Notes under the pieces: generated by a model
What the model was told of the DNA's origin: nothing
Database searches by the model: none
Seen by the model: only the letters and a program-made list of their open reading frames with translations
Made by a program: the position numbers and the translations under genes
NCBI GenBank assembly: GCA_934119935.1
Contig: CAKOSX010000008.1
Span: 1 to 64,000 of the forward strand
From: an uncultured Clostridia bacterium
Lineage (GTDB): Bacteria > Bacillota > Clostridia > TANB77 > CAG-508
Length of the DNA stretch: 64,000 bases
Direction: 5' to 3'
Shown: positions 15,062 to 22,844 of the stretch, in pieces
How positions within the stretch are numbered: the stretch's first letter is position 1
Layout: each line of letters starts with the position of its first letter

Positions 15062-16327
15062 TTAATTTCCGTGATTTCCAGCTTCACCGTTGCTTGCACT
15101 ACCATTTGTACTCCATTGTGCAGAATAGCCACTCCAAGTATCTTCTGTTATACTTTGATTTGCTGATTTTTTTACTTGTGCTGTTGTGACATCAGATTTT
15201 AGAGAAACTACGGGACGAACAGCGAACCTATACGCAAACCAGTCACCATCCGAGTCGAAATTGTATAAGCCGGAACCAGCAAAATCGTTTACATAGCCAG
15301 GCCCGAAGGCAGCATTGGAAGAGTCCACATACACTCCAGGAGAAGCCAGCCAATATGCTTTTGCATAATTATCATCATCTGTTATTTTATCAAATAATAG
15401 GCTTCCTAGTGTTACGTCTCCACCTTCTACCTTTTTATCTTTCATTGATGTTATATCATACCAATATGCTGTTCCTGTTACAGTTTCACCTGCTGTTGCA
15501 TTTTTCTTTCCATCTATATAACTTTCTGGTGTATAATCTGATGCTGTGTAAGTATATGTTTTTCCTAGTACTCCTGCTTGATCTATATTTGTTTTACTTG
15601 TATCTGATGCTAAATAAACTTTATTCTCATCATAGTCCACAACTACACCACATGCTTTATTTACATCTTCTATTGTCATGCTTCTTGCTGTTCCTAAATC
15701 TGTGCTATAAATTGCACAAATGTTTTTTAACATCGTTTTACAGTTTTCGTATGCATATGCACCTTTCATATATAGGTATGGATCCTTGTCCCAGTCATTT
15801 GTTGAGCTTGTATCCATATTCTTCTTTATTGGGCTTCCTGATGTTAATAACACTTGACTTCCGTCATCACTTAATCCAAGTACTCTCCACGTTGTAGTTA
15901 TGTCTACTGTGTATGTTTGGTCTGCCCAGCCATTTTCGTTTGTTGTACTCGTATATGTTTGTCCTGCAGTTGGTTTGTATTCTACGTAATCACCTATTTT
16001 TAGTTCTCCTGCATTAAATGCTTCTACAAGTGTTTTTGTTTCTGTTGGTGTATCATCTCCTCCAGATGTTCCGTTGTCATTTAGTATGTCATCCATGTCT
16101 TTAACAAATTGATCCATGCTTGCCAAATCATTTTGCTTTGCTTGTTCCGTCTTATCTCTTGCATCTTTTGCTTTTGTAACAATTCCATTCTGTCCTAGTA
16201 CCATGTTTATGCTTACGCCGGCTAGAATTAATAGAACAACTATTGTTACTACTAGAGCAATTAGGGTTATTCCATTTGTTTCCTTCTTCATTATTTTTTT
16301 CATCATCTTCTGTTTTATCAATTTCAC
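15062..16327 (-). CDS. type IV pilin-like protein with DUF6273-like C-terminal domain
   Basis: A protein of up to 421 residues. The N-terminus has a prepilin-type signal: basic leader, then NG/ITLIALVVTIVVLLILAGVS, so cleavage after Gly is expected; the usual Glu at +5 is replaced by Ala. After a helix and a Thr/Asp-rich linker comes a large domain ending AYWLASPGVYVD ... FAYRFAVRPVVSLKS, the C-terminal signature of DUF6273/C-type-lectin-like proteins, some of which are diversity-generating retroelement targets. The stretch between these motifs is Gly/Ser/Asp/Phe-rich and GC-richer than its surroundings. The start is ambiguous: GTG at 16327 is 19 bases from AGGAGG with a small hairpin between, and ATGs at 16306, 16303 and 16291 are possible. 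Confidence 0.8.
   Translation of the reverse strand: MKLIKQKMMKKIMKKETNGITLIALVVTIVVLLILAGVSINMVLGQNGIVTKAKDARDKTEQAKQNDLASMDQFVKDMDDILNDNGTSGGDDTPTETKTLVEAFNAGELKIGDYVEYKPTAGQTYTSTTNENGWADQTYTVDITTTWRVLGLSDDGSQVLLTSGSPIKKNMDTSSTNDWDKDPYLYMKGAYAYENCKTMLKNICAIYSTDLGTARSMTIEDVNKACGVVVDYDENKVYLASDTSKTNIDQAGVLGKTYTYTASDYTPESYIDGKKNATAGETVTGTAYWYDITSMKDKKVEGGDVTLGSLLFDKITDDDNYAKAYWLASPGVYVDSSNAAFGPGYVNDFAGSGLYNFDSDGDWFAYRFAVRPVVSLKSDVTTAQVKKSANQSITEDTWSGYSAQWSTNGSASNGEAGNHGN
15196..15362 (-). other. candidate variable region (DGR-target-like)
   Basis: The last coding part of the pilin-like gene, from AYWLAS to RPVVSLKS. Codons in the middle are overwhelmingly NNC/NNT (GAC TCT TCC AAT GCT GCC TTC ...), as expected when AAY codons of a template are randomised at adenines. 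Base composition is near 50% G+C against about a third around it. No reverse transcriptase or template repeat is in this window, so a remote retroelement would be needed. Confidence 0.4.
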
Positions 16328-16486
16328 AGAAAAGTGAATTGATATTCCTCCTCTCTATTTTATATCAACATTATACACAATAAATTATGTACAGTACAAG
16401 TATTTTCACTGTTTGTAATACAATTGTAATATTAATTTTATTTTTTCGATTTCTTATATATTAATACAACATTTTTGACTTTATTC

Positions 16487-16574
16487 ATTAATTTTGTTTC
16501 ACATTTATATTATATTACAAAAATTAAAATGTGAAACATTTTTGGTCTTTTCCATCAATTTTGTTTCACATTTT
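16487..16574. repeat. three alternating copies of an AT-rich 14-16-base unit
   Basis: The unit TGTTTCACATTT occurs at about 16495-16506 and 16562-16573 in direct orientation and once inverted (AAATGTGAAACA, about 16527-16538). The middle copy can pair with either outer copy, giving two mutually exclusive hairpins. They lie between the 66-residue membrane protein and the pilin-like gene (253 bases without another gene) and may end transcription or bind a regulator. Confidence 0.6.
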
Positions 16575-16580
16575 ATCTTC

Positions 16581-16781
16581 TTACATTTTTATTTTTGTAA
16601 TATATATCATTAATAGGCTTATTATTAGAGCAATAAAACCAACTATTTTCAATACTTTCGTTGTTTCATTCGTCTCATTTGAGCTAAATGTTTTTGTCGC
16701 TATCTTTCTAGCATCATATATCATTATTACAGAAATTCCAAGAACAATTAACTCAATAATTATAAATATAATTTTTGTCAT
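16581..16781 (-). CDS. small two-helix membrane protein
   Basis: Sixty-six residues with two transmembrane helices (about 4-22 and 46-63) joined by an Asp/Arg- then Asn/Thr-rich loop (YDARKIATKTFSSNETNE). The pattern IIELIVLGISVIMIYDARKI is one I associate with a conserved small membrane protein of Clostridia, function unknown. AAAGGGA precedes the ATG. Confidence 0.65.
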   Translation of the reverse strand: MTKIIFIIIELIVLGISVIMIYDARKIATKTFSSNETNETTKVLKIVGFIALIISLLMIYITKIKM

Positions 16782-16831
16782 TTTTGATAAAGTCCCTTTC
16801 TTATAGTTCTTCCCAGTTATTTTTTCAACTA

Positions 16832-17704
16832 CTAGTTAAAGAATTCAACAGTATACTTACATTCAAACTCTTTTCTTGGTGCTAATGTTAACATGTCTGT
16901 TTTTTGCGTAAATACTCCTGTTGATTTTATTGCATCAGCGGTTGTGTACCATGGCTCTATGCATATGAATGGAGCTCCTGGTTTTGACCATACGGCAAGG
17001 TATGGAAAGCCGTCGAAGTTCATTGTTAGCAAGGTTTTGTTGCCGGTTTTCTTTTTTAAACTTATTTTATTTGATGTTATTCCTTTCATTATTATAGCAT
17101 CATTGTTAAATGAATTTTTGTCTATCGGAATTCTTCTAAGATCTGTCATTCTGTTTTTAGCATACTCTGTACCGATTAAACCATCAACTAGATATAAAAA
17201 GTGTATTTTGTTCTCGTCTTCTTCAAATTCTAGATAATACTCATCATTATATAAATCATATTGATTTATTTTAAAGGCAGGGTGGCCACCGATTCCGAAT
17301 GGCATGTTATTGTCGCCTTCATTCACTACTTTGTATATTGTTGTTAACTTGTTCTCATCAGTTCTATATGTTACATATAACGAAAAGTCGAATGGATATT
17401 TTACTAATGTACTAGGGTTGCTCCTTAAAACATATGAATGAAAATTGTCCAATTTTGTAATTGGTTCGAATTCCATGTCTCTTGCAAATCCATGTTGCCC
17501 CATTTCGTATGTTCTACCATTTATAATTGTCTTATTTTGCTTCAATTTTCCCACTATTGGAAATAACACTGGAAAATGACGTTTCCAATATACTCTTCCG
17601 TTTTCATCTACGCAATCTTGTCCTTGGTGTATTTTTTCTATTCCATCTAACTTAAAGCTGACTAACTCTCCTCCAAGCCTAGATGTAAGCATTTGACTAT
17701 GCAT
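16832..17704 (-). CDS. aldose 1-epimerase family protein (LacX-like)
   Basis: A 290-residue galactose-mutarotase-fold protein that probably interconverts anomers of a hexose or sugar phosphate. Family landmarks: RHFPVLFPIVGKL near residue 42, MGQHGFARD near 68 with its catalytic His, GIGGHPAF near 137, and FICIEPWYTTADAI near 245. It resembles the LacX branch more than GalM. AAGGAG precedes the start. It lies next to a GH13 enzyme and galE, a small sugar-metabolism group. Confidence 0.85.
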   Translation of the reverse strand: MHSQMLTSRLGGELVSFKLDGIEKIHQGQDCVDENGRVYWKRHFPVLFPIVGKLKQNKTIINGRTYEMGQHGFARDMEFEPITKLDNFHSYVLRSNPSTLVKYPFDFSLYVTYRTDENKLTTIYKVVNEGDNNMPFGIGGHPAFKINQYDLYNDEYYLEFEEDENKIHFLYLVDGLIGTEYAKNRMTDLRRIPIDKNSFNNDAIIMKGITSNKISLKKKTGNKTLLTMNFDGFPYLAVWSKPGAPFICIEPWYTTADAIKSTGVFTQKTDMLTLAPRKEFECKYTVEFFN

Positions 17705-17809
17705 ACGCCCTTACTCCTTCATATATAACTATTAATTTACACATTAATTCCAATTTATACATATATAATATTGTTTTTTTATGTTAATGTCAAGTATTTA
17801 TTAAAAAAT

Positions 17810-17840
17810 CCCTTCCACACCTTATATCGGCATGGAAGGG
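17810..17840 (-). terminator. terminator of GH13 gene
   Basis: CCCTTCCA / TGGAAGGG stem followed by ATTTTTTAAT on the minus strand, just after the gene ending at 17853. Confidence 0.85.
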
Positions 17841-17852
17841 GCAAATGCAATT

Positions 17853-19346
17853 TTAGCTACCTCTTACAATCAAAATTCCGTATGGGGTCAACTCGCTCAT
17901 GGTGCTATTGTTGGCTTTAAACACCACATTAGCGTTCTGGATGTTGTCATACCCGTTGATATATTGAACGTCTCCAGTACGGTTAACAAACATGCGAAGT
18001 TTTCCTGCTTGACTTACTCTTTCGAGTTCCAGCATTTCCTTCGACACCCGAATTATTCTTGCATCTCCTGTTGCAAGAATGTCGATATTATTTTCTCGGT
18101 ATTTGCCTAACCTCCTTACAAAATCCTTCATTTCTTCATCTTGATCTTCCCACGGAAACGGTTTTCTGTTGAACGGATCCTTGTAACCAGAATCTGCAAC
18201 TTCTGTTGCCTGGTACACACACGGAATTCCAGGAATGTTGTACATAACAGTAAGCGCTATCTTAAGCAATTTCTTGCCATAGGTATATGCCTCTTCTGTT
18301 AATCTATCGTGTTCTGCCTCGTATTCACGGAACTTGTAGGTATTAAATTTTTCTCCTTGAAGCCAAGGAGCCTCAATGTCCCAAATTTTCTTTCCAAACA
18401 CATCAGAATTCATTTTGTCTCCAACAAGCATTGTAATAGTTGTTGGAGTATCATGTGTTCCGATGTTATTCAGCAGAACATTCTGCACAGCCTTAGGATA
18501 TTCTCCATACACCCGATTAAAGTTGTAAGAAAAATGTCCATCAAAGCCAAACCTGGTCCAGCGAAGAATGGCATCAGCCATTGGATAGTTCATTACAGAA
18601 TCCAACTGACCATCGAATATTTTAGAATCTTCCCGGTCTGTTGCAATTCCCCACATTTCACCAATGAGTATCGTGTCTGGATATTTTTCCTTAATTCTCT
18701 GCATTGCGAAGAGGAAGTCTTTTGACAAGTTTTCTCCCAAATCGAATCTTATTCCGTTTGCACCATGTGCCACATAGTTTTCGACCACCATAACCATATT
18801 GTCCTGATATTCTTTGCAACAAGTGTTGCATTCTGCCATGTCTTTGAATCCCCACCAGAAAATCTGCTTTCCACTCTGGGTTTTCTTTAACCAGCTAGAA
18901 TATTTCGGATCTTTATAGTATATGCTCTCCGTGCCAACATGATTAAACACAAGGTCCACAACGATTAAAATGTCCAGTTTTTTAGCAGTTGCACATAGCG
19001 ACGCAAAATCTTCCCAAGTTCCGAGCCACGGGTCGATTTCTAACTGATTTCCAACATCATAGTGGTGGTACGATAAACTCTGCTCGATTGGCGTGATATA
19101 AACCATGCTAAATCCTAAATCCTTCAGGTACGGAAGTTTTTCTTCAATCCCTTTAAGATTTCCACCATAATAGTAGAGGTTTCTGTATTCTCCATCCATG
19201 TCGGGCTTCCAGTCCGGCATTCTGTCATTCCACTCTTTCAGCTTTCTTCCATTAATGTGGTTTACACTGTCTCCTTTTCTGTAAAACCGGTCCGGTACAA
19301 TTTGATAAGCCGTTCTGCCTACCCAAATGCTAGAGATTGCACTCAT
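17853..19346 (-). CDS. GH13 alpha-amylase-family glycoside hydrolase
   Basis: A 497-residue GH13 enzyme without signal peptide, so probably intracellular and acting on alpha-glucans or maltodextrins. The (beta/alpha)8 barrel motifs are visible: VDLVFNHVG near residue 125, nucleophile Asp in GIRFDLGE near 201, general acid Glu in LIGEMWG near 227, and GTHDT near 297. Substrate within GH13 (amylase, neopullulanase or glucosidase) cannot be fixed. It is richer in G+C than its neighbours, with many CTG, GGC and ACC-type codons, which may indicate transfer. It carries its own terminator. Confidence 0.88.
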   Translation of the reverse strand: MSAISSIWVGRTAYQIVPDRFYRKGDSVNHINGRKLKEWNDRMPDWKPDMDGEYRNLYYYGGNLKGIEEKLPYLKDLGFSMVYITPIEQSLSYHHYDVGNQLEIDPWLGTWEDFASLCATAKKLDILIVVDLVFNHVGTESIYYKDPKYSSWLKKTQSGKQIFWWGFKDMAECNTCCKEYQDNMVMVVENYVAHGANGIRFDLGENLSKDFLFAMQRIKEKYPDTILIGEMWGIATDREDSKIFDGQLDSVMNYPMADAILRWTRFGFDGHFSYNFNRVYGEYPKAVQNVLLNNIGTHDTPTTITMLVGDKMNSDVFGKKIWDIEAPWLQGEKFNTYKFREYEAEHDRLTEEAYTYGKKLLKIALTVMYNIPGIPCVYQATEVADSGYKDPFNRKPFPWEDQDEEMKDFVRRLGKYRENNIDILATGDARIIRVSKEMLELERVSQAGKLRMFVNRTGDVQYINGYDNIQNANVVFKANNSTMSELTPYGILIVRGS

Positions 19347-19473
19347 CCTAACTCCCTTCCTTTCTAATTAGCTTATGGACGGTTCTATCGGTTTGCATGT
19401 TTAATCTACTATTTTTCGACATTTTTGTCAATAGTTCGACACATTTTTTCTATAGCATCTGTACACAATATTT

Positions 19474-20478
19474 CTATTTATTTTTTTGTATAAAGTTCCA
19501 AGAATCTTCGCACATTTCCTTTATTCCTTTTTTTGCTTCCCATCCAAGTTCTTCCTTGGCTTTTTTAGGGTCTGAATAGCATGTTGCTATATCTCCTGGT
19601 CTTCTTGGTGTTATTTTATATGGAACTTTGTTTCCAGTAATCTCTTCGAAAGATTTTACCATGTCTAAAACACTATATCCAGTTCCTGTTCCAAGATTAT
19701 AGATATATAGTCCTTTTCCTTCTTTATCTAACTTGTTTAAAGCTGCTAAATGTCCCTTTGCCAAGTCTACAACGTGAATATAATCTCTAACACCTGTTCC
19801 ATCTGGAGTATCATAATCGTTTCCAAACACTGATAATTCTTTTAGTTCTCCTGATGCAACTCTTACGACATATGGCATTAAATTATTTGGTATTCCTTGA
19901 GGCTCTTCACCTATTAGTCCGCTTTCATGAGCACCTACTGGGTTAAAATATCTTAAAATGCAGATGTCCCAAGAATTATCTGATGCATATAAATCTTTTA
20001 AAATTTGCTCTATAAATAATTTTGATGTTCCATATGGATTTGTTGTACCACCTGTTTTACAGTCTTCTGTTAAAGGAATTCTTTCTGGCTCTCCATATAC
20101 AGTTGCAGAAGAACTAAATACGAATTTTTTAACTCCATATTTCTTCATTGTTTCTAGTAAAACTAGGCATCCAGAAATATTGTTATCGTAATATTCTAAT
20201 GGTTTTTTAACAGATTCTCCAACAGATTTGTATCCTGCAAAATTCAATACAGCATCTATTTTATTTTCTTCAAATACCTTTTCAAGTTTTTCTCTATCTA
20301 AATAATTCATTTCATAGAACTTAAAATCTTTTCCTGTTATTTTCTTTATTGCATCTAAAGCCTTTGGCTTGCTATTCGAAAAATTATCGATTATAACAAT
20401 TTCCTTTCCTGCATTCAATAATTCTACTGCCGTGTGGCTTCCTATAAATCCTGCTCCTCCAGTTACTAATATTGACAT
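19474..20478 (-). CDS. galE: UDP-glucose 4-epimerase
   Basis: A 334-residue extended short-chain dehydrogenase interconverting UDP-glucose and UDP-galactose. NAD-binding GGAGFIG at residues 7-13, SSATVYG near 125, catalytic YGTSK near 150, and the C-terminal RRPGDIATCYSDPKKAKEEL. The ATG at 20478 with AAGGAAG upstream is chosen; an in-frame ATG 36 bases earlier lacks a site. It could supply UDP-Gal for the glycopolymer locus downstream in the window. Upstream lies copy 1 of the hairpin-core element. Confidence 0.93.
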   Translation of the reverse strand: MSILVTGGAGFIGSHTAVELLNAGKEIVIIDNFSNSKPKALDAIKKITGKDFKFYEMNYLDREKLEKVFEENKIDAVLNFAGYKSVGESVKKPLEYYDNNISGCLVLLETMKKYGVKKFVFSSSATVYGEPERIPLTEDCKTGGTTNPYGTSKLFIEQILKDLYASDNSWDICILRYFNPVGAHESGLIGEEPQGIPNNLMPYVVRVASGELKELSVFGNDYDTPDGTGVRDYIHVVDLAKGHLAALNKLDKEGKGLYIYNLGTGTGYSVLDMVKSFEEITGNKVPYKITPRRPGDIATCYSDPKKAKEELGWEAKKGIKEMCEDSWNFIQKNK

Positions 20479-20516
20479 ATGAATCAACTTCCTTTCATTA
20501 CTAATTTTTATCATTC

Positions 20517-20636
20517 ATTTCTGAAATAATTTATTTTGAAAAATTCGACACGTCGCTCTTGGTCGGGGCTCCTACGGACCCCTCAAAAGGCGAGCTTCCG
20601 GTCTAATTTTTACAAAATTAAAATTATTTCAGAAAT
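20517..20636. repeat. hairpin-core element, copy 1
   Basis: A GC-rich core (20546-20603, starting CGACACGTCGCTC and ending CGAGCTTCCGGTC) is flanked by AT-rich arms at 20517-20545 and 20605-20636. The arms are inverted repeats of each other (left ATTTCTGAAATAATTT, right its complement) over about 28 positions. The core is shared with the copies at 42158-42269 and 56649-56757; the arms are not. The core contains a hairpin GGGG-C-TCC-TAC-GGA-CCCC. It sits between the GLUG-repeat gene and galE. Confidence 0.9.
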
Positions 20637-20678
20637 TATAACATTCAAATTTCTAAACAATTTTTTAAAATTCCAGCC

Positions 20679-22226
20679 TTATATTTCTTGGAATTTTCCA
20701 TATATTATTCCAATATTCAGTTGTCCAAATTCATCTAATGATGCACTTCCGCCATTATTGCTTGTACATGATGTACACTTTTCATCTTTGTCTTCATTTG
20801 GTATGATATCTTTTGCTGAACCATTCATTCCTCCATTGTTTTCGCAGTATTCAATTTCAGAACCACCATAGAACAAACCGCAAATGCCACCCATATTCAC
20901 TGTTGTATCGGTTTCTGACTCTATACTGCCATAATTCTTTGAATTTGATATCATTGCTGAAGAACTATTCTTTCCAGCAATCCCTCCAATGTTCACTGTT
21001 CTGCAAATTATTTCTTCTACTTTTGATAATTTGCCTTCGTTTTTACTTTGTAGTATTTTTCCCTTGTTTTCTCCTACAATTCCACCAACATTAGTTGTTC
21101 CAAGTATGTCTCCGGTATTTTTAGAATTTTCTATTGTAGCCATATCTATAATAGCACAAATACCGCCAGCATGCTCTTCATCTTTCGAGTCTTCTTTTAA
21201 ATTATTTATCATTCCTGCATTCTGGCATGCTACTATGTTGCCTGTTGACTTTCCTGCAATACCGCCCACAATCTTTCCTTCAATTTTACCATTATTGTTA
21301 CAACTCGTAATGCTTCCATTTTGGTTATCAGCCACAATTCCCGCCGTAAAATACATTGTTCCTGTATTCTCACTAACCTTGCCATCATTTGTACAATTCG
21401 TAATTTCTCCGCTTTCTTCAATGCTTTCATCTACAATATTTTTTGCTACGATACCTGCTTTAAGCTGGCTTGATATTATGTTCATGCTATTTGCAGAATC
21501 TAATATTTTTCCATAATTTTCTGCGGTAATACCAGCTATTTCTCCATGTACATTTTCGTCATTTATATTAGCCGTGATATTTCCTTCAGTTTTACAAGCT
21601 TGAATTACACCACTGTTTTTTGCTGCAATTGTTCCAACATATATTGCTTTTCCACTCACATTCTCGTCTAGGACTATTTCTGATACAACTTTTAAATTTA
21701 GAATTTTCCCTTTATTATTACCAAACAAACCCACAAGCATTGTTTCTTCTCTATTTTCAGAAACATTAATATTAAGGTTTTTTATTGTTTTATCATTTCC
21801 ATTAAAAATTCCTTCAAAAGCGCAATTTTCAGTTCCAATCGCAGGAAATCCTTTTCCTGTTGTTAGCTCGGTCTTTATATCATCATTTTGTCCATCTCCA
21901 TTTAAATCACCATATTTAACACTTGGATTTTTATAAGACTCGTCACTCTGAAAATCCAATTTATTGCTTAATTCAAAGTAACAGTCCTTATATGACTTAC
22001 CACTTTTTACATTTTCAGATAGCTTTACTATGTCCTCAATCTTTTCTATTTTATATGGTTCTTGGCTTGTCCCGCTTCCTGCAAAATCACCCATTTTTTT
22101 CGTATTGATTTTGCCGGTGCTGACGACGTTTTTCTTTACAACTATAATTCCGATGATTAAAGCTATAATAATTATTAAGGCTATAAATATTTGAAATACA
22201 CTAATACTTACTCTTTTCTTCCTCAT
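20679..22226 (-). CDS. GLUG-repeat surface protein with N-terminal anchor
   Basis: A 515-residue exported protein. A basic start and a transmembrane helix (about 11-30) are followed by a segment with a calcium-loop-like DLNGDGQNDD (near 107). Then come about ten GLUG-type repeats of the form GGIAGxNxGxIxxCxNxGxI, predicting a right-handed beta-helix. Such proteins act in adhesion or as surface layers; the target is unknown. The C-terminus carries CTSC followed by a short tail and no LPxTG motif. AAAGGAAAC precedes the start. It lies upstream of copy 1 of the hairpin-core element. Confidence 0.8.
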   Translation of the reverse strand: MRKKRVSISVFQIFIALIIIIALIIGIIVVKKNVVSTGKINTKKMGDFAGSGTSQEPYKIEKIEDIVKLSENVKSGKSYKDCYFELSNKLDFQSDESYKNPSVKYGDLNGDGQNDDIKTELTTGKGFPAIGTENCAFEGIFNGNDKTIKNLNINVSENREETMLVGLFGNNKGKILNLKVVSEIVLDENVSGKAIYVGTIAAKNSGVIQACKTEGNITANINDENVHGEIAGITAENYGKILDSANSMNIISSQLKAGIVAKNIVDESIEESGEITNCTNDGKVSENTGTMYFTAGIVADNQNGSITSCNNNGKIEGKIVGGIAGKSTGNIVACQNAGMINNLKEDSKDEEHAGGICAIIDMATIENSKNTGDILGTTNVGGIVGENKGKILQSKNEGKLSKVEEIICRTVNIGGIAGKNSSSAMISNSKNYGSIESETDTTVNMGGICGLFYGGSEIEYCENNGGMNGSAKDIIPNEDKDEKCTSCTSNNGGSASLDEFGQLNIGIIYGKFQEI

Positions 22227-22255
22227 AATTCGTTTCCTTTCAGCTTACTCTTTAG

Positions 22256-22822
22256 TTACTCATAAATATATTGATACATTTTATAATTATTAATAATTTT
22301 TCTTACATACATATTAGTTTCCTTGTATGGAATATTCTCTATGTCACTACCATCTTTTTTTATTGTTCCACTTTCGATCCATTGGTTAACTGTACCGATT
22401 CCAGCATTGTATGCGGTAACAGCAAGTATCATATTTCCATCAAAAATTTTTAATAATTCTGAATAATATGTTATACCTATTAAAATATTTTTTTCAGGTT
22501 CAAATAAACTTTCCTCTTCAATTAACGGTTCATCAATCTTATTAGCAATCTCGATTGCCGTTGCCTCCATTAATTGCATTAGTCCCTGAGCTCCGCTAGA
22601 TGATTTTGCCTTTTCCTTAAAATTGCTTTCCGCTTTAATTATAGAATAGATTAATAATGGATCTATATTTACGCTTTTTGCATATTTTTCTACATATTCT
22701 TCGTACTTTTTAGGGTATATTCTTTGTAATATAATTTGCTTTACATTAAATACTTTTATAGCAGTAACTAATATAATCACTACTATTGTAATCACAATAA
22801 CAATCTTGTATTGTTTTTTCAA
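22256..22822 (-). CDS. membrane-anchored lytic transglycosylase (SLT domain)
   Basis: A 188-residue peptidoglycan-cleaving enzyme: N-terminal membrane anchor (about 8-24), then an SLT/lysozyme-like domain with catalytic Glu65 in IIKAESNF, SGAQGLMQLM (76-85) and AVTAYNAGIGTV near 135. Size and layout match Slt70-like enzymes of Bacillota. The start appears to be TTG at 22822 with AAGGAG about 12 bases upstream. It cleaves glycan strands outside the membrane. Confidence 0.87.
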   Translation of the reverse strand: MKKQYKIVIVITIVVIILVTAIKVFNVKQIILQRIYPKKYEEYVEKYAKSVNIDPLLIYSIIKAESNFKEKAKSSSGAQGLMQLMEATAIEIANKIDEPLIEEESLFEPEKNILIGITYYSELLKIFDGNMILAVTAYNAGIGTVNQWIESGTIKKDGSDIENIPYKETNMYVRKIINNYKMYQYIYE

Positions 22823-22844
22823 ACTAATTACACACTCCTTTGTT

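Noticed and set aside
15355..15897. 180-codon plus-strand open frame rich in Leu/His/Tyr
   Set aside because: Shadow of the pilin-like gene; composition is that of an antisense frame of Thr/Asp/Lys-rich coding.
20517..20636. Element copy 1 as a standard intrinsic terminator
   Set aside because: No T-run follows the arm on the minus strand, and the loop would be a conserved 58-base core, unlike any intrinsic terminator.
20989..21516. 175-codon plus-strand open frame inside the GLUG-repeat gene
   Set aside because: Antisense to regular GGIAG repeats, which produce long spurious frames.
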